A stretch of 41,950 nucleotides of DNA from JAKLHL01 sp964411885 (GTDB lineage: Bacteria; Bdellovibrionota; JAFGOL01). The notes beneath the pieces are model-generated. The model was not told the origin of the DNA, searched no databases, and saw nothing but the letters and a program-made list of their open reading frames with translations. The position numbers and the translations under genes are program-made. Position 1 is the first letter of the stretch; the number at the start of each line of letters is the position of its first letter. Positions 16,815 through 25,367 of this stretch are shown one piece after another. The stretch is from the NCBI GenBank assembly GCA_964411885.1, contig CAYPMK010000009.1:1-41950 (forward strand), read 5' to 3'.

Positions 16815-16846
16815 ATGGCTTAATTTTAATGGAGGATTAGTTTTTT

Positions 16847-18940
16847 ATGGATCAGGCGTTTATTCAAAAGATCAGGAACATTGGTATTGTTGCACACATT
16901 GATGCTGGTAAGACCACAACATCAGAAAGAATATTGTTCTTTGCTGGTGTGACTCATAAGATCGGTGAAGTTCATGATGGTCAGGCTGTTATGGACTTTA
17001 TGAAACAGGAGCAAGAAAGAGGTATTACTATTACCTCTGCTGCGATAACTTCTAGCTGGAAGGGTCATCAAATAAACCTTATAGATACTCCCGGCCACAT
17101 AGATTTTACTTTGGAAGTAGAAAGATCACTTAGAGTACTAGACGGTATAGTGATGTTATTTTGTTCTGTTGGTGGTGTAGAACCACAGAGTGAAACAGTT
17201 TGGCATCAGGCAGATAAATATAAGGTTCCAAGGATAGCTTTCGTTAATAAGATGGATAGGCAAGGTGCAGATCTTGAAACTACCGTAAAGATGATGGACG
17301 AAATATTGGATGCTAACCCTGTCGCTTATCAATTGCCAATAGGTAAAGAAGAAGATTTTAATGGCATAATTGATGTAGTTGAAATGAAAGCTATTTACTA
17401 CGATAAACTCGACGTTAAATATACAGATATACCAGCAGATATGATGGAACAAGCTAAAGCTGCAAGAACAAAAATGGTAGAAAAACTTGCAGATTTTGAT
17501 GAAGTAATAATGGAAAAATATCTTAATGGAGAAGAAGTTACTACAGAGGAAATAAAGAAAGCAACAAGACACGCTGTGCATAATATACTTATAACGCCAG
17601 TATTCTGTGGAAGCTCTTTTAAGAACAAGGGCGTTAGGCTATTGTTAGATGCAGTTGTTGATTATTTACCATCACCAATAGACAGAGGTGTTGTGGTAGG
17701 TCATGACGTTAATAATCCAGAAAATGCTATATCAAGGAAACCTACAACAAAAGAACCATTCGCAGCGTTAGCTTTTAAGATAATAAATGACAACTACGTA
17801 GGTCAGCAAACTTTTATAAGGGTTTATTCTGGAGAACTTGCTTCTGGTAGTTATGTGCTTAATTCAAGAAAGGGCAAAAAAGAAAGAGTATCTAGAATAT
17901 TAAGGATACATGCAAAGGATAGGGTTGAAGTAGACGTCCTTAAAGCAGGAGACATAGCTGCTTTAGTTGGTATGAAATATACTACAACTGGAGACACTCT
18001 TTGCTCAGAAGATCATCCAATAATGCTTGAACAAATACATTGTCCAGAAACAGTTATCGACATGAAGATAGATGTACCTTCAGCAAAAGAAAGAGACAAA
18101 CTTTCTATTGCACTTCACAAATTGTCTTTGGAGGATCCTTCCTTTAGGGTTCGCCACGACGAAGATACAGAAGAAACGCTTATTTCTGGTATGGGAGAAC
18201 TACATCTTGAGGTAATTGTTGACAGACTTAAGAGCGAACACGGAGTTGATGTTATAGTCGGTGCTCCGGCAGTTGCTTTTAGAGAAACGATAAATGCAGA
18301 AGTTGAACATGAATATAAATATAAGAAACAAACTGGTGGTAAAGGACAGTATGGTCACGTTGTGTTCAGGATAGAACCAAATCCTGCTGGCATAGAGTTT
18401 GTTGACCACATCAAAGGTGGCAGCATACCAAGAGAATTTATCCCAGCTGTTAACAAGGGATTCCAAGAGGCTATAACCAAGGGTGTTTATGCAGGCTTCC
18501 CTATGATGAACGTTAAGTATGTTTTAGTGGATGGAAGTTACCATGCTGTAGACTCAAGTGAAATGGCATTCAAGATATGTACGATAATGGGATTTAAAGA
18601 AGCTGTAATGAAAGCTACGCCAATTCTTTTAGAGCCTATAATGAAGATAGAAGTTAATACTCCAGATGATTATATGGGCGATGTTATTGCAGACATAAAC
18701 AGAAGAAGAGGCCGTATAGACAACATGAGAAGGTTCAGAAAAGGTTCTCAAAAATTAAATGGATTCGTTCCACTTATGGAGATGTTCGGCTATGCAACAG
18801 TGTTAAGGTCTTTATCCAGTGGTAGAGCTAACTATTCTATGGAATTCCATAATTACAGTCCTATGCCAAGGAACGTAGAGGAAAAAGTTCTAGAAGAAAC
18901 AAAAAAGAAGAAAGAGGCTAAGGCCGAAGAATCAAAGTGA
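16847..18940 (+). CDS. fusA: Elongation factor G
   Basis: Translational GTPase that drives ribosomal translocation. The 697-residue length is standard. G motifs are all present: AHIDAGKTTTSE (16-27), RGITITSAA, DTPGHIDF (about 82-89), and NKMD (about 136). Domains II-V follow, with GGKGQYGHV in domain IV. The C-terminus carries an extra Lys/Glu-rich tail (KKKKEAKAEESK). GGAGG at 16831-16835 provides a ribosome binding site about 11 nt before the ATG. It stands apart from rpsL/rpsG/tuf, with which it is usually clustered, and its 3' end overlaps the convergent glycosyltransferase gene by 9 bp. Confidence 0.97.
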   Translation: MDQAFIQKIRNIGIVAHIDAGKTTTSERILFFAGVTHKIGEVHDGQAVMDFMKQEQERGITITSAAITSSWKGHQINLIDTPGHIDFTLEVERSLRVLDGIVMLFCSVGGVEPQSETVWHQADKYKVPRIAFVNKMDRQGADLETTVKMMDEILDANPVAYQLPIGKEEDFNGIIDVVEMKAIYYDKLDVKYTDIPADMMEQAKAARTKMVEKLADFDEVIMEKYLNGEEVTTEEIKKATRHAVHNILITPVFCGSSFKNKGVRLLLDAVVDYLPSPIDRGVVVGHDVNNPENAISRKPTTKEPFAALAFKIINDNYVGQQTFIRVYSGELASGSYVLNSRKGKKERVSRILRIHAKDRVEVDVLKAGDIAALVGMKYTTTGDTLCSEDHPIMLEQIHCPETVIDMKIDVPSAKERDKLSIALHKLSLEDPSFRVRHDEDTEETLISGMGELHLEVIVDRLKSEHGVDVIVGAPAVAFRETINAEVEHEYKYKKQTGGKGQYGHVVFRIEPNPAGIEFVDHIKGGSIPREFIPAVNKGFQEAITKGVYAGFPMMNVKYVLVDGSYHAVDSSEMAFKICTIMGFKEAVMKATPILLEPIMKIEVNTPDDYMGDVIADINRRRGRIDNMRRFRKGSQKLNGFVPLMEMFGYATVLRSLSSGRANYSMEFHNYSPMPRNVEEKVLEETKKKKEAKAEESK

Positions 18941-20020
18941 CATATAAAGATCTCTATATAGAGGGGCTATATTATCCCACTTGAAGAGGTTAGAATTACT
19001 TTTGCCTTTTTTAGAAAGGGATTCCAGCGTTTTTTTGTCGTCAACTATTGATAACATTTCTTGTATAGATTCATCACAGGATGGATTGAAATAAAGTACT
19101 GTTTCTTTACAGGTCTCTTTGTGTGGTTCAATATTGGATGCTATGACTGGTGTTCCAAGAGCCTGTGCTTCTATAATACTTTCTGGAAAATCATTTACAT
19201 ATGATGGTTCACAGAACAACGTTGCGTTTTTCATTATATACCAAAGGTCTTTTTTATCTACATAGCCAGTGAAAGTTATCCTTTCACCTAAAAGTTGTTC
19301 TCCAAATTTCTTTAATTTCATAAAATATGCTTTATCTTGAGAATCGCCGGTGAACACAATACTTAGGTCTTTTGAAGCTGTCTTAGTGAATGCGCTGACA
19401 AGTCTTTCTAGGTTTTTGTATCTTTCTATCCTGCCAGAGAATAATATATATTTTTCAGGTAATTTTATGGAAGAAATATACCCATTGTCTACTTTTACGT
19501 CTACCGCTCGTGGAATGATCCTTATTAGTTCATTATCAATGAATAGTTTGGAACTTATTTGTTCAGACATATATTCGTTATGAGCTATTACTGCATTGCA
19601 TCTTGATATATCTTTTATAGATGAAAAGAATTTTCCTGTAGATCTAAACAAGTGTGGGGCTATATATTTTTTTATAGATATAGGCTCAAAAACACGTTTA
19701 ACTTTGTGAAGAGTTTTAATTGAAGGAGAACTAAATGTGTGCACGATGCTATTCTCCTCAAAAGTCCTTATCGGTATTTTTACATGACGGTATATCATGC
19801 TACTTATGAGCTTAGGTGTTTTTCCATGTGCAACTTTATCACTTTCCAGTTCAAATTCTCTTTGTAACCTTTTGGCTGTATTATATTGGCTGAATATCAT
19901 AACCTTGAACTTTTCATCTGAACCATATCTTGAACTTATTTCATAGGCGAGTTGCCTTACGTATCCATATTCAGAGTATAGTCTTGGTACTATCCGATCA
20001 GAGATATAGTAAAGAGTCAT
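18932..20020 (-). CDS. Glycosyltransferase family 4 (second copy, divergent sequence)
   Basis: A 362-residue GT-B glycosyltransferase. The donor-binding half is clear: YILFSGRIERYKNLERLVSA, ITFTGYVDKKDLWYIM, then the E-x7-E region PESIIEAQALGTPVIASN. The N-terminal half is less typical, with a TLYYISDRIVPRLYSEYG start rather than a glycine-rich loop. It shares only family-level features with the GT4 at 15210, so it is not a recent duplicate. It is monocistronic, overlaps fusA at the 3' end, and diverges from rnhB with 59 bp between start codons. No Shine-Dalgarno site; a TATAAA hexamer ends 7 nt before the ATG and lies inside an inverted repeat. Sugar and acceptor unknown. Confidence 0.83.
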   Translation of the reverse strand: MTLYYISDRIVPRLYSEYGYVRQLAYEISSRYGSDEKFKVMIFSQYNTAKRLQREFELESDKVAHGKTPKLISSMIYRHVKIPIRTFEENSIVHTFSSPSIKTLHKVKRVFEPISIKKYIAPHLFRSTGKFFSSIKDISRCNAVIAHNEYMSEQISSKLFIDNELIRIIPRAVDVKVDNGYISSIKLPEKYILFSGRIERYKNLERLVSAFTKTASKDLSIVFTGDSQDKAYFMKLKKFGEQLLGERITFTGYVDKKDLWYIMKNATLFCEPSYVNDFPESIIEAQALGTPVIASNIEPHKETCKETVLYFNPSCDESIQEMLSIVDDKKTLESLSKKGKSNSNLFKWDNIAPLYRDLYMSL

Positions 20021-20023
20021 ATA

Positions 20024-20037
20024 GTGCTTTATAGCAC
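20024..20037. promoter_or_regulatory. Perfect inverted repeat over the -10 of the glycosyltransferase gene
   Basis: GTGCT (20024-20028), TTAT, AGCAC (20033-20037). On the minus strand the TATAAA -10 candidate (20028-20033) lies within it, 7 nt from the start codon; a TTCAAT at 20050-20055 could be the -35 (16-bp spacer). A repressor site is a plausible reading. Confidence 0.4.
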
Positions 20038-20041
20038 ATTC

Positions 20042-20071
20042 TTGATGACATTGAAGATAAATTGAAATAAT
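20042..20071 (+). promoter_or_regulatory. Candidate promoter for rnhB and the Nuo-like operon
   Basis: TTGATG (20042-20047), an 18-bp spacer, AATAAT (20066-20071) ending 8 nt before the ATG at 20080. An alternative pair, TTGAAG (20051-20056) and TATTAT (20074-20079), would place the start of transcription inside the gene, before Met8. No Shine-Dalgarno site is present. Confidence 0.4.
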
Positions 20072-20079
20072 TTTATTAT

Positions 20080-20703
20080 ATGGATAAATCTACTTACTTG
20101 ATGGGCATAGATGAGGCTGGCAGGGGGCCTATTCTTGGACCACTTGTAGCTGCAGGTGTTGTCTTGTCAAAAGATGTTTGTGAAAAGATAAAAATAATTG
20201 GTGTTAAGGATTCTAAAAAGCTTAGCGTAAAAAAAAGGACCATGTTCTTTGATCTGATAGAGCATGAAGCGGATTGGTATTTTATTGATGTAAGATGGCC
20301 AGATGAAATTGATAGATATGTTCAAGAGGGTGGTTTAAATGAGCTAGAAAGCGAGATGTTTGGGAGGATAATATCTTCTTATAATGGTATCGCTGATGTT
20401 TATGTTGATTCCCCATTAGAACCTAAAAAGTTTTTGTCTAAATTAACAACATTAGTCGGAAAAGATATTAACATAAATTGTAGTTTCAAAGCCGATGATA
20501 TATATCCTGTTGTCTCTTGTGCCAGTGTCCTTGCAAAGGTAGTTAGAGACGAGATAATAGATGAGTTAAAATGTGTGCACGGTGATTTTGGTAGTGGATA
20601 TCCCTCAGACAAAAAGACCATAGATTATCTTTCATCATCTAAAGAACTTCCTTTCTTTGCAAGAAGGTCATGGAAGACATTAAAAAATTTGGAGCTTTTA
20701 TGA
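20080..20703 (+). CDS. rnhB: Ribonuclease HII
   Basis: Endonuclease that cuts RNA in RNA-DNA hybrids and removes misincorporated ribonucleotides. The 207 residues include the GIDEAGRG motif (Asp11, Glu12), KKLSVKKR, VYVDSP (third acidic residue near 110) and SCASVLAKVVRDEIID with the fourth near 157. The ATG at 20080 gives seven residues before MGIDEAGRG; a start at Met8 (20101) would also leave the active site intact. It is the first gene of the operon with nuoE, nuoF and the GltD/NuoG fusion, overlapping nuoE by 4 bp or more. The functional link between a DNA repair nuclease and the redox genes is not obvious. Confidence 0.94.
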   Translation: MDKSTYLMGIDEAGRGPILGPLVAAGVVLSKDVCEKIKIIGVKDSKKLSVKKRTMFFDLIEHEADWYFIDVRWPDEIDRYVQEGGLNELESEMFGRIISSYNGIADVYVDSPLEPKKFLSKLTTLVGKDININCSFKADDIYPVVSCASVLAKVVRDEIIDELKCVHGDFGSGYPSDKKTIDYLSSSKELPFFARRSWKTLKNLELL

Positions 20704-21125
20704 AGGATATTGGCGAATATGGTGGACTTATAAAACAGCTCCAAGATGCACAGGCAAAATTTGGTTATGTCAGCAAAAGTGAAGTAAAAAGGATCTCACA
20801 GGAATTCAATATAGCCGAATCAGAGATATATGGGGTTATTACCTTTTATTCTCAGTTCAGATTAAAACCACTTGGTAAACATACTATAAAAGTCTGTAGA
20901 GGTACTGCTTGTCATGTCTCTGGTTCTTTAGAACTTGTAAAAGAAGTTCGGGAACTTTTAGGCCTTTTAGATGGAGAAGATACTACGAAAGATCTTCGTT
21001 TTACTTTAGAAGAGGTTGCTTGTCTTGGTTGTTGTTCTTTGGCTCCAGCGGTAATGATAAATAAAGATGTTTTTGGTAAAGTAAATAGAGAGAAACTTTC
21101 TAAGATACTGGAGTCTTATAAATGA
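20700..21125 (+). CDS. nuoE: NuoE-like [2Fe-2S] thioredoxin-fold subunit
   Basis: The 24-kDa-type electron-transfer subunit of complex I, NAD-reducing hydrogenases and bifurcating enzymes. It shows the full family pattern: GVITFYSQFRLKPLGKH, the first cluster pair CRGTACH (C-x4-C), and CLGCCSLAPAVMIN as the second. A start at ATG 20700 gives 141 residues, places GGAG (20691-20694) 5 nt upstream and makes a 4-bp ATGA overlap with rnhB. An in-frame ATG at 20670 would add ten residues and overlap rnhB by 34 bp; I consider it less likely. The next gene overlaps by 4 bp. It should pass electrons from the NuoF flavin to a single [2Fe-2S] cluster. Confidence 0.93.
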   Translation: MKDIGEYGGLIKQLQDAQAKFGYVSKSEVKRISQEFNIAESEIYGVITFYSQFRLKPLGKHTIKVCRGTACHVSGSLELVKEVRELLGLLDGEDTTKDLRFTLEEVACLGCCSLAPAVMINKDVFGKVNREKLSKILESYK

Positions 21126-22876
21126 GCTTAGCAAAAATAATCGTTAACATGGGTACTTGTGGAATTTCTTCTGGCTCACAAAAGGTGTTAGATTCTTTAA
21201 TGACACTAAAGGATGTAGAAGTAAAAGCCACTTCTTGTATGGGACTTTGTGCCCTTGAACCTACTGCATTCATATGCATAGATGAAAGAGTTATAGGGTT
21301 TTCATATCTTACAGATACACAGAAAGATAAAGAAAGTATCCAATCCATATGTGCTGGTAAAGACGTAGATAATAATCTTATTTCAAGGGTCATCTATGAT
21401 GGATCAAAACAAGGTCTGTTTAGTGATTTGTTCAAAGGTCAGAAAAGGATAGTTCTTAGGAACGCTGGATGGATAGACCCAATGAATATAGATGATTATA
21501 TTTCAGTTGGTGGTTATTCTTTTTTGTCTAGGTGCAAGAGTACTAAGATAAGCAAAGAACAAGTTTTGGATGTATTAGAGAAGAGTGGACTTAGAGGTAG
21601 AGGTGGTGCTGGTTTTCCTACAGCAAAAAAATGGCGTATGCTCATGGAAAAAATATCAGACGAGAAATATGTAATATGTAATGGTGATGAAGGGGATCCC
21701 GGTGCTTTCATGGATAGATCCGTTCTTGAGGGAGATCCTCACAGCGTGATAGAAGGACTACAAATAGCCGCATATGCAACAGGTGCAACAAAATGTTTTA
21801 TATATGTTAGAGCAGAATATCCTTTGGCACTTAAAACATTGAATAAGGCAATAAAAGATGCAAATGATAAAGATGTTCTTTATGTCCCAGTTGAAATAAG
21901 AGAAGGTGCAGGGGCTTTTGTTTGTGGAGAAGAGACAGCACTCATAGCGTCTATAGAAGGTAAACGTGGAATGCCACGTTTTAGACCACCATATCCTGTA
22001 GAAAGTGGTCTTTGGGGAAAGCCAACTATAATAAATAATGTTGAAACACTTGCAGCAGTTCCATGGATAATGAATAACCCGTCCGAGTACGAAAAAATAG
22101 GATATGCAAATAGTAAAGGCACTAAAGTTTTTGCTCTAGCAGGTAAAATAAAAAGAGGTGGATTGGTAGAAATACCTTTTGGCATGAGCTTAAGGGAGCT
22201 TATATTCGACGTAGGGAAGGGAATACAGAATGATAAAGATTTTAAAGCAGTTCAGATAGGTGGTCCAAGTGGAGGTTGTCTCCCTGCCTCTTTACTTGAT
22301 CTACGAATAGACTATGAAGAATTAAAACAAAGTGGAGCAATAGTTGGATCTGGTGGCCTTGTAGTAATGGATGAAAGTTCTTGTATGGTGGATATAGCTA
22401 GGTTCTTTTTATCTTTTACGACTAAAGAATCCTGTGGCAAGTGTACTTTTTGTCGTATTGGTACAAAAAGGATGCTAGAAACACTAGAAGACATAGTTAA
22501 TGGAAAATCTAATCATGAGCATCTTGAGAGATTGTATGAGTTAAGCGATGCAGTAAGCAAGTTGTCTTTGTGTGGGCTGGGGCAAACAGCACCTAATCCG
22601 GTTATTACTACATTAAGATATTTTATAGATGAATATCATTCACATATAAAAGACAAGAAATGTACTGCAGGGGTCTGTTCTGCTTTAATAAAATATTCAA
22701 TAGACGAACAAAAATGTGTTGCTTGCATGTTGTGTAAAAAAGAATGTCCAGTATCAGCAATAGTTGAAACCAAAAGAGCAGATGGTAAAAAGGTCTGCCG
22801 CATTGATAATTCAAAATGTATAAGTTGTGGAAGGTGTTATAAGGTCTGTAAATTCTCTTCGGTGTTAAAGGGGTAG
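21122..22876 (+). CDS. nuoF: NuoF-like NAD(P)H-binding FMN/Fe-S subunit with added ferredoxin domains
   Basis: Flavin subunit of the HydB/HndC/NuoF class. The N-terminal ~90 residues form a thioredoxin-like [2Fe-2S] domain (Cys13, Cys39, Cys43 visible; a fourth ligand is not obvious). The NuoF core follows: GLRGRGGAGFPTAKKW (about 156-171, FMN), NGDEGDPGAFMDRS, CGEETALIASIEGKRG (near 269, NADH), and ESCGKCTFCRIGTKRM (near 436) with a later Cys in LCGLGQTAP for the N3-type [4Fe-4S] cluster. The C-terminus adds two [4Fe-4S] sites, CVACMLCKKECP and CISCGRCYKVCK. The 584-residue, two-extension architecture is that of soluble hydrogenase or bifurcating complexes rather than respiratory complex I. 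It overlaps nuoE by 4 bp and is 3 nt from the next gene. Confidence 0.94.
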   Translation: MSLAKIIVNMGTCGISSGSQKVLDSLMTLKDVEVKATSCMGLCALEPTAFICIDERVIGFSYLTDTQKDKESIQSICAGKDVDNNLISRVIYDGSKQGLFSDLFKGQKRIVLRNAGWIDPMNIDDYISVGGYSFLSRCKSTKISKEQVLDVLEKSGLRGRGGAGFPTAKKWRMLMEKISDEKYVICNGDEGDPGAFMDRSVLEGDPHSVIEGLQIAAYATGATKCFIYVRAEYPLALKTLNKAIKDANDKDVLYVPVEIREGAGAFVCGEETALIASIEGKRGMPRFRPPYPVESGLWGKPTIINNVETLAAVPWIMNNPSEYEKIGYANSKGTKVFALAGKIKRGGLVEIPFGMSLRELIFDVGKGIQNDKDFKAVQIGGPSGGCLPASLLDLRIDYEELKQSGAIVGSGGLVVMDESSCMVDIARFFLSFTTKESCGKCTFCRIGTKRMLETLEDIVNGKSNHEHLERLYELSDAVSKLSLCGLGQTAPNPVITTLRYFIDEYHSHIKDKKCTAGVCSALIKYSIDEQKCVACMLCKKECPVSAIVETKRADGKKVCRIDNSKCISCGRCYKVCKFSSVLKG

Positions 22877-22879
22877 AGG

Positions 22880-25276
22880 ATGTTCGTTATAATAGATGGT
22901 AAGAAAATAGAGTTCTCATCTGCTTGTACCATTATGGAGCTTGCAGAAAAGAACGGCATAAAGATACCTTCTCTTTGTTATGATAAGAGATTTCCTCACT
23001 ATACTTCTTGTTTTGTTTGTATAGTTAAAGATATAAAAACAGGACGTTTTTTACCATCTTGTTCTGCCAGCGTGGTAGATGGCATGGAAATATCAACTAA
23101 GGATGAAGAAGTAATAAAATATAGAAAACTTGCTTTAGACCTTTTATTATCTGAACATGATGCAGATTGTTTTAGTCCATGTAAGACAAGTTGTCCTGCA
23201 GGGATAGATGTTAGGGACTATATAATACTTGCAAAGAACTCCAGCGACCTTGACGGATTCATTAGAATAAGGGAGAAGAATCCTTTTGTAAGTGTTGTTG
23301 GTAGAGTATGTCCTGCTTTTTGTGAAAAAGATTGTTCAAGAACACATTTAGAATCTTCTCTTGCAATAAGGCTTATAAAAAGAATAATTGGGGACACTGT
23401 ATACGAGAGATTAGATAAAGAACTTTTTGAAATAGAAAAGAAATTGGTAAAAAAGGATAAAGAACCTAAAAAAATAGCAATAATAGGAAGTGGTCCCGCA
23501 GGTCTTTCTTGTGCATACTATCTTAAAATGAATGGACACTATCCTGTTATTTACGAAAAAGAGTCTGAGCTTGGGGGTATGTTAAGATATTCTATTCCTG
23601 AATATAGATTGCCTAGAGCTGTTCTTGATAGAGAGATAGCTTCTATATTAAGGTTGGGTATAGAATATAAGACAAAGATTAACGTAGATGAATCGATGCT
23701 CGTTGATCTGAAAAGGGAATACCATAAAATCGTTGTTAGCACAGGAACATGGAAAGAATCAGACCTTGGTCTTGGAGAGGCTAATTATGAGAATGTATTT
23801 TCTGCCTTATCTTTTTTAAAACTTGTAAGCACAGGTAATATAAATATCCATGGCAAAAAAGCCGTCGTAATAGGTGGTGGTAATAGTGCAATAGATTCTG
23901 CAAGGACATTATTAAGACTTGGATTTAGTGATGTTAGTCTTTGTTATAGAAGAACACGTCAGCAAATGCCCGCACAAAATATAGAGGTAGAGGATGCATT
24001 AAAAGAAGGTATTAAGTTGTATGAGCTTTTAGCACCTATAGAACTTAAAGATAAAAAAATAAGCTTTGGAGTTATGGAGCTTTCTTGTGAACTTGATAGT
24101 TCAGGTAGAAAAAAGATATGTGAGACCGGTGTTAAAGTTGAAAAAGACTTTGATGTACTTGTATATGCAATAGGACAAAAAGCAGCTAATGAGTTCGCTA
24201 TAGATGAGAAAGTTCTTTTATGTGGTGATGCAAAAAATGGGGCAACTAGTGTTATAGAGGCTGTATATGATGGAAGAAAACTTGCAATGTCTTTTTGCAA
24301 ATCTACTGATGAACTTGCTTTTTATTCAGAAAGACAGAAAGGAATACTTGTTAAGGAATTAAATTCATATTCTAGAGTTAACTCACAAGAGGCTATTCAT
24401 AGATTACCACAAGAAAGGATAAAGGACTTCCATGAGGCTGAACTTGGGTTTACAGATCTTACTTGTAGAAAAGAAGCTCAAAGATGTCTTGATTGTGGCT
24501 GTTCTTCTATACAGGATTGTTCATTAAGAGAACTTTCTTTGGAATACAAAGCACAACCACACAAGTTCAAAGTAAATGATTCAACTGGTGGGGAAAAACA
24601 TTTTATAGACGATAGTATTAGACTTTTTACTTATGAAGCCTCTAAATGTATAAAGTGTGGAACTTGTGTAAGGGTGTGTGATAAAGTCGCCGGAGTTAAG
24701 GCAATTTCTTTCATGGGGAGAGGCTTTGACTCAAAAATAGCAAGTGCACCAAAATCAGACATGGATAGCTCCACTTGTATACTTTGTGGTATGTGTATAG
24801 ATTCTTGTCCTACGGGTGCTTTGGTGGAACATATTAGCGACTTTAAAAGAGAGAATCTAAAAGAAGAAATAAGGGAATGTGACCGATGCATACTTAAGTG
24901 TAAGTTGCTTTGTACTTTAGATAACGAAGGAGTTGTAATTAGGGCTAGGTCGTATGATACACCAATATGTTCAATTGGTCGTTGGGGTAAAGAACATTAT
25001 AAAGGGAAAATATCGAACAGGACTATAGACATCAGTGACCTTAATGTTTGTGGCGTAGAGGCCCTTTCTAAAGCAACTAGTGTTTTGTGTCTTAACTATG
25101 ATCCATATAAAGATAATCCAAGAATGGCCTATGAATTGAACAAGCTTTCACCAGAGGTCTTAAATTCCAAAGACCTAAGCCAGACAGTTGTTATCTTTAA
25201 TTATTTTGATCCACCAAGTAAGAGTGAACTTAAACGGGCTTTTGCCATAATACCTGTGTATTATAGCGGTTCTTAA
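22880..25276 (+). CDS. GltD-type FAD/NAD(P) oxidoreductase fused to NuoG-like Fe-S domains
   Basis: A 798-residue fusion. It begins with a [2Fe-2S] domain (Cys33, 44, 47, 61) as in NuoG/HydA. Next is a GltD-like module: Cys97/101/105 and Cys144/148/152 for Fe-S clusters, FAD motif IAIIGSGPAGLSC (near 199) and NAD(P) motif AVVIGGGNSAIDSA (near 327). Then come two [4Fe-4S] sites (CIKCGTCVRVC near 590 and CILCGMCIDSC near 633). The last ~130 residues resemble the first [4Fe-4S] lobe of molybdopterin oxidoreductases (CDRCILKC, then SIGRWG), but the catalytic Mo domain is absent. It has no hydrogenase H-cluster. With NuoE and NuoF it probably links NAD(P)H, flavin and ferredoxin pools; any catalytic subunit must be encoded elsewhere. 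Confidence 0.9.
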   Translation: MFVIIDGKKIEFSSACTIMELAEKNGIKIPSLCYDKRFPHYTSCFVCIVKDIKTGRFLPSCSASVVDGMEISTKDEEVIKYRKLALDLLLSEHDADCFSPCKTSCPAGIDVRDYIILAKNSSDLDGFIRIREKNPFVSVVGRVCPAFCEKDCSRTHLESSLAIRLIKRIIGDTVYERLDKELFEIEKKLVKKDKEPKKIAIIGSGPAGLSCAYYLKMNGHYPVIYEKESELGGMLRYSIPEYRLPRAVLDREIASILRLGIEYKTKINVDESMLVDLKREYHKIVVSTGTWKESDLGLGEANYENVFSALSFLKLVSTGNINIHGKKAVVIGGGNSAIDSARTLLRLGFSDVSLCYRRTRQQMPAQNIEVEDALKEGIKLYELLAPIELKDKKISFGVMELSCELDSSGRKKICETGVKVEKDFDVLVYAIGQKAANEFAIDEKVLLCGDAKNGATSVIEAVYDGRKLAMSFCKSTDELAFYSERQKGILVKELNSYSRVNSQEAIHRLPQERIKDFHEAELGFTDLTCRKEAQRCLDCGCSSIQDCSLRELSLEYKAQPHKFKVNDSTGGEKHFIDDSIRLFTYEASKCIKCGTCVRVCDKVAGVKAISFMGRGFDSKIASAPKSDMDSSTCILCGMCIDSCPTGALVEHISDFKRENLKEEIRECDRCILKCKLLCTLDNEGVVIRARSYDTPICSIGRWGKEHYKGKISNRTIDISDLNVCGVEALSKATSVLCLNYDPYKDNPRMAYELNKLSPEVLNSKDLSQTVVIFNYFDPPSKSELKRAFAIIPVYYSGS

Positions 25277-25277
25277 A

Positions 25278-25307
25278 TTGGACAAAGACATCCAAAGGTG
25301 CTAATAA
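25278..25307 (+). promoter_or_regulatory. Candidate promoter for tig-clpP-clpX-lon
   Basis: TTGGAC (25278-25283), an 18-bp spacer and TAATAA (25302-25307) in the 91-bp gap before tig. It would give a leader of about 55 nt with GGAGG at 25350-25354. Confidence 0.35.
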
Positions 25308-25340
25308 TATTGCTTCTGTCAATGGCAATGGCAGTATTAT
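25304..25340 (+). promoter_or_regulatory. Inverted repeat in the tig leader
   Basis: ATAATATTGC (25304-25313) pairs with GCAGTATTAT (25331-25340) over ten positions with one G-U pair, around a 17-nt loop. No T-run follows, so it is not a terminator. It may be an operator overlapping the -10 or a 5'-end stem-loop of the protease operon mRNA. Confidence 0.4.
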
Positions 25341-25367
25341 CACAAATTTGGAGGATAGATATCAACA

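Noticed and set aside
18952..18963. Perfect 12-bp palindrome CTCTATATAGAG near the fusA 3' end
   Set aside because: It lies in the C-terminal codons of the convergent glycosyltransferase gene, has no T-run and is AT-rich enough to arise by chance; a terminator call is not justified.
20670..20699. Upstream ATG for the NuoE-like gene
   Set aside because: It would overlap rnhB by 34 bp and has AGAAGG only 2 nt upstream, whereas ATG 20700 has well-spaced GGAG and the common ATGA overlap.
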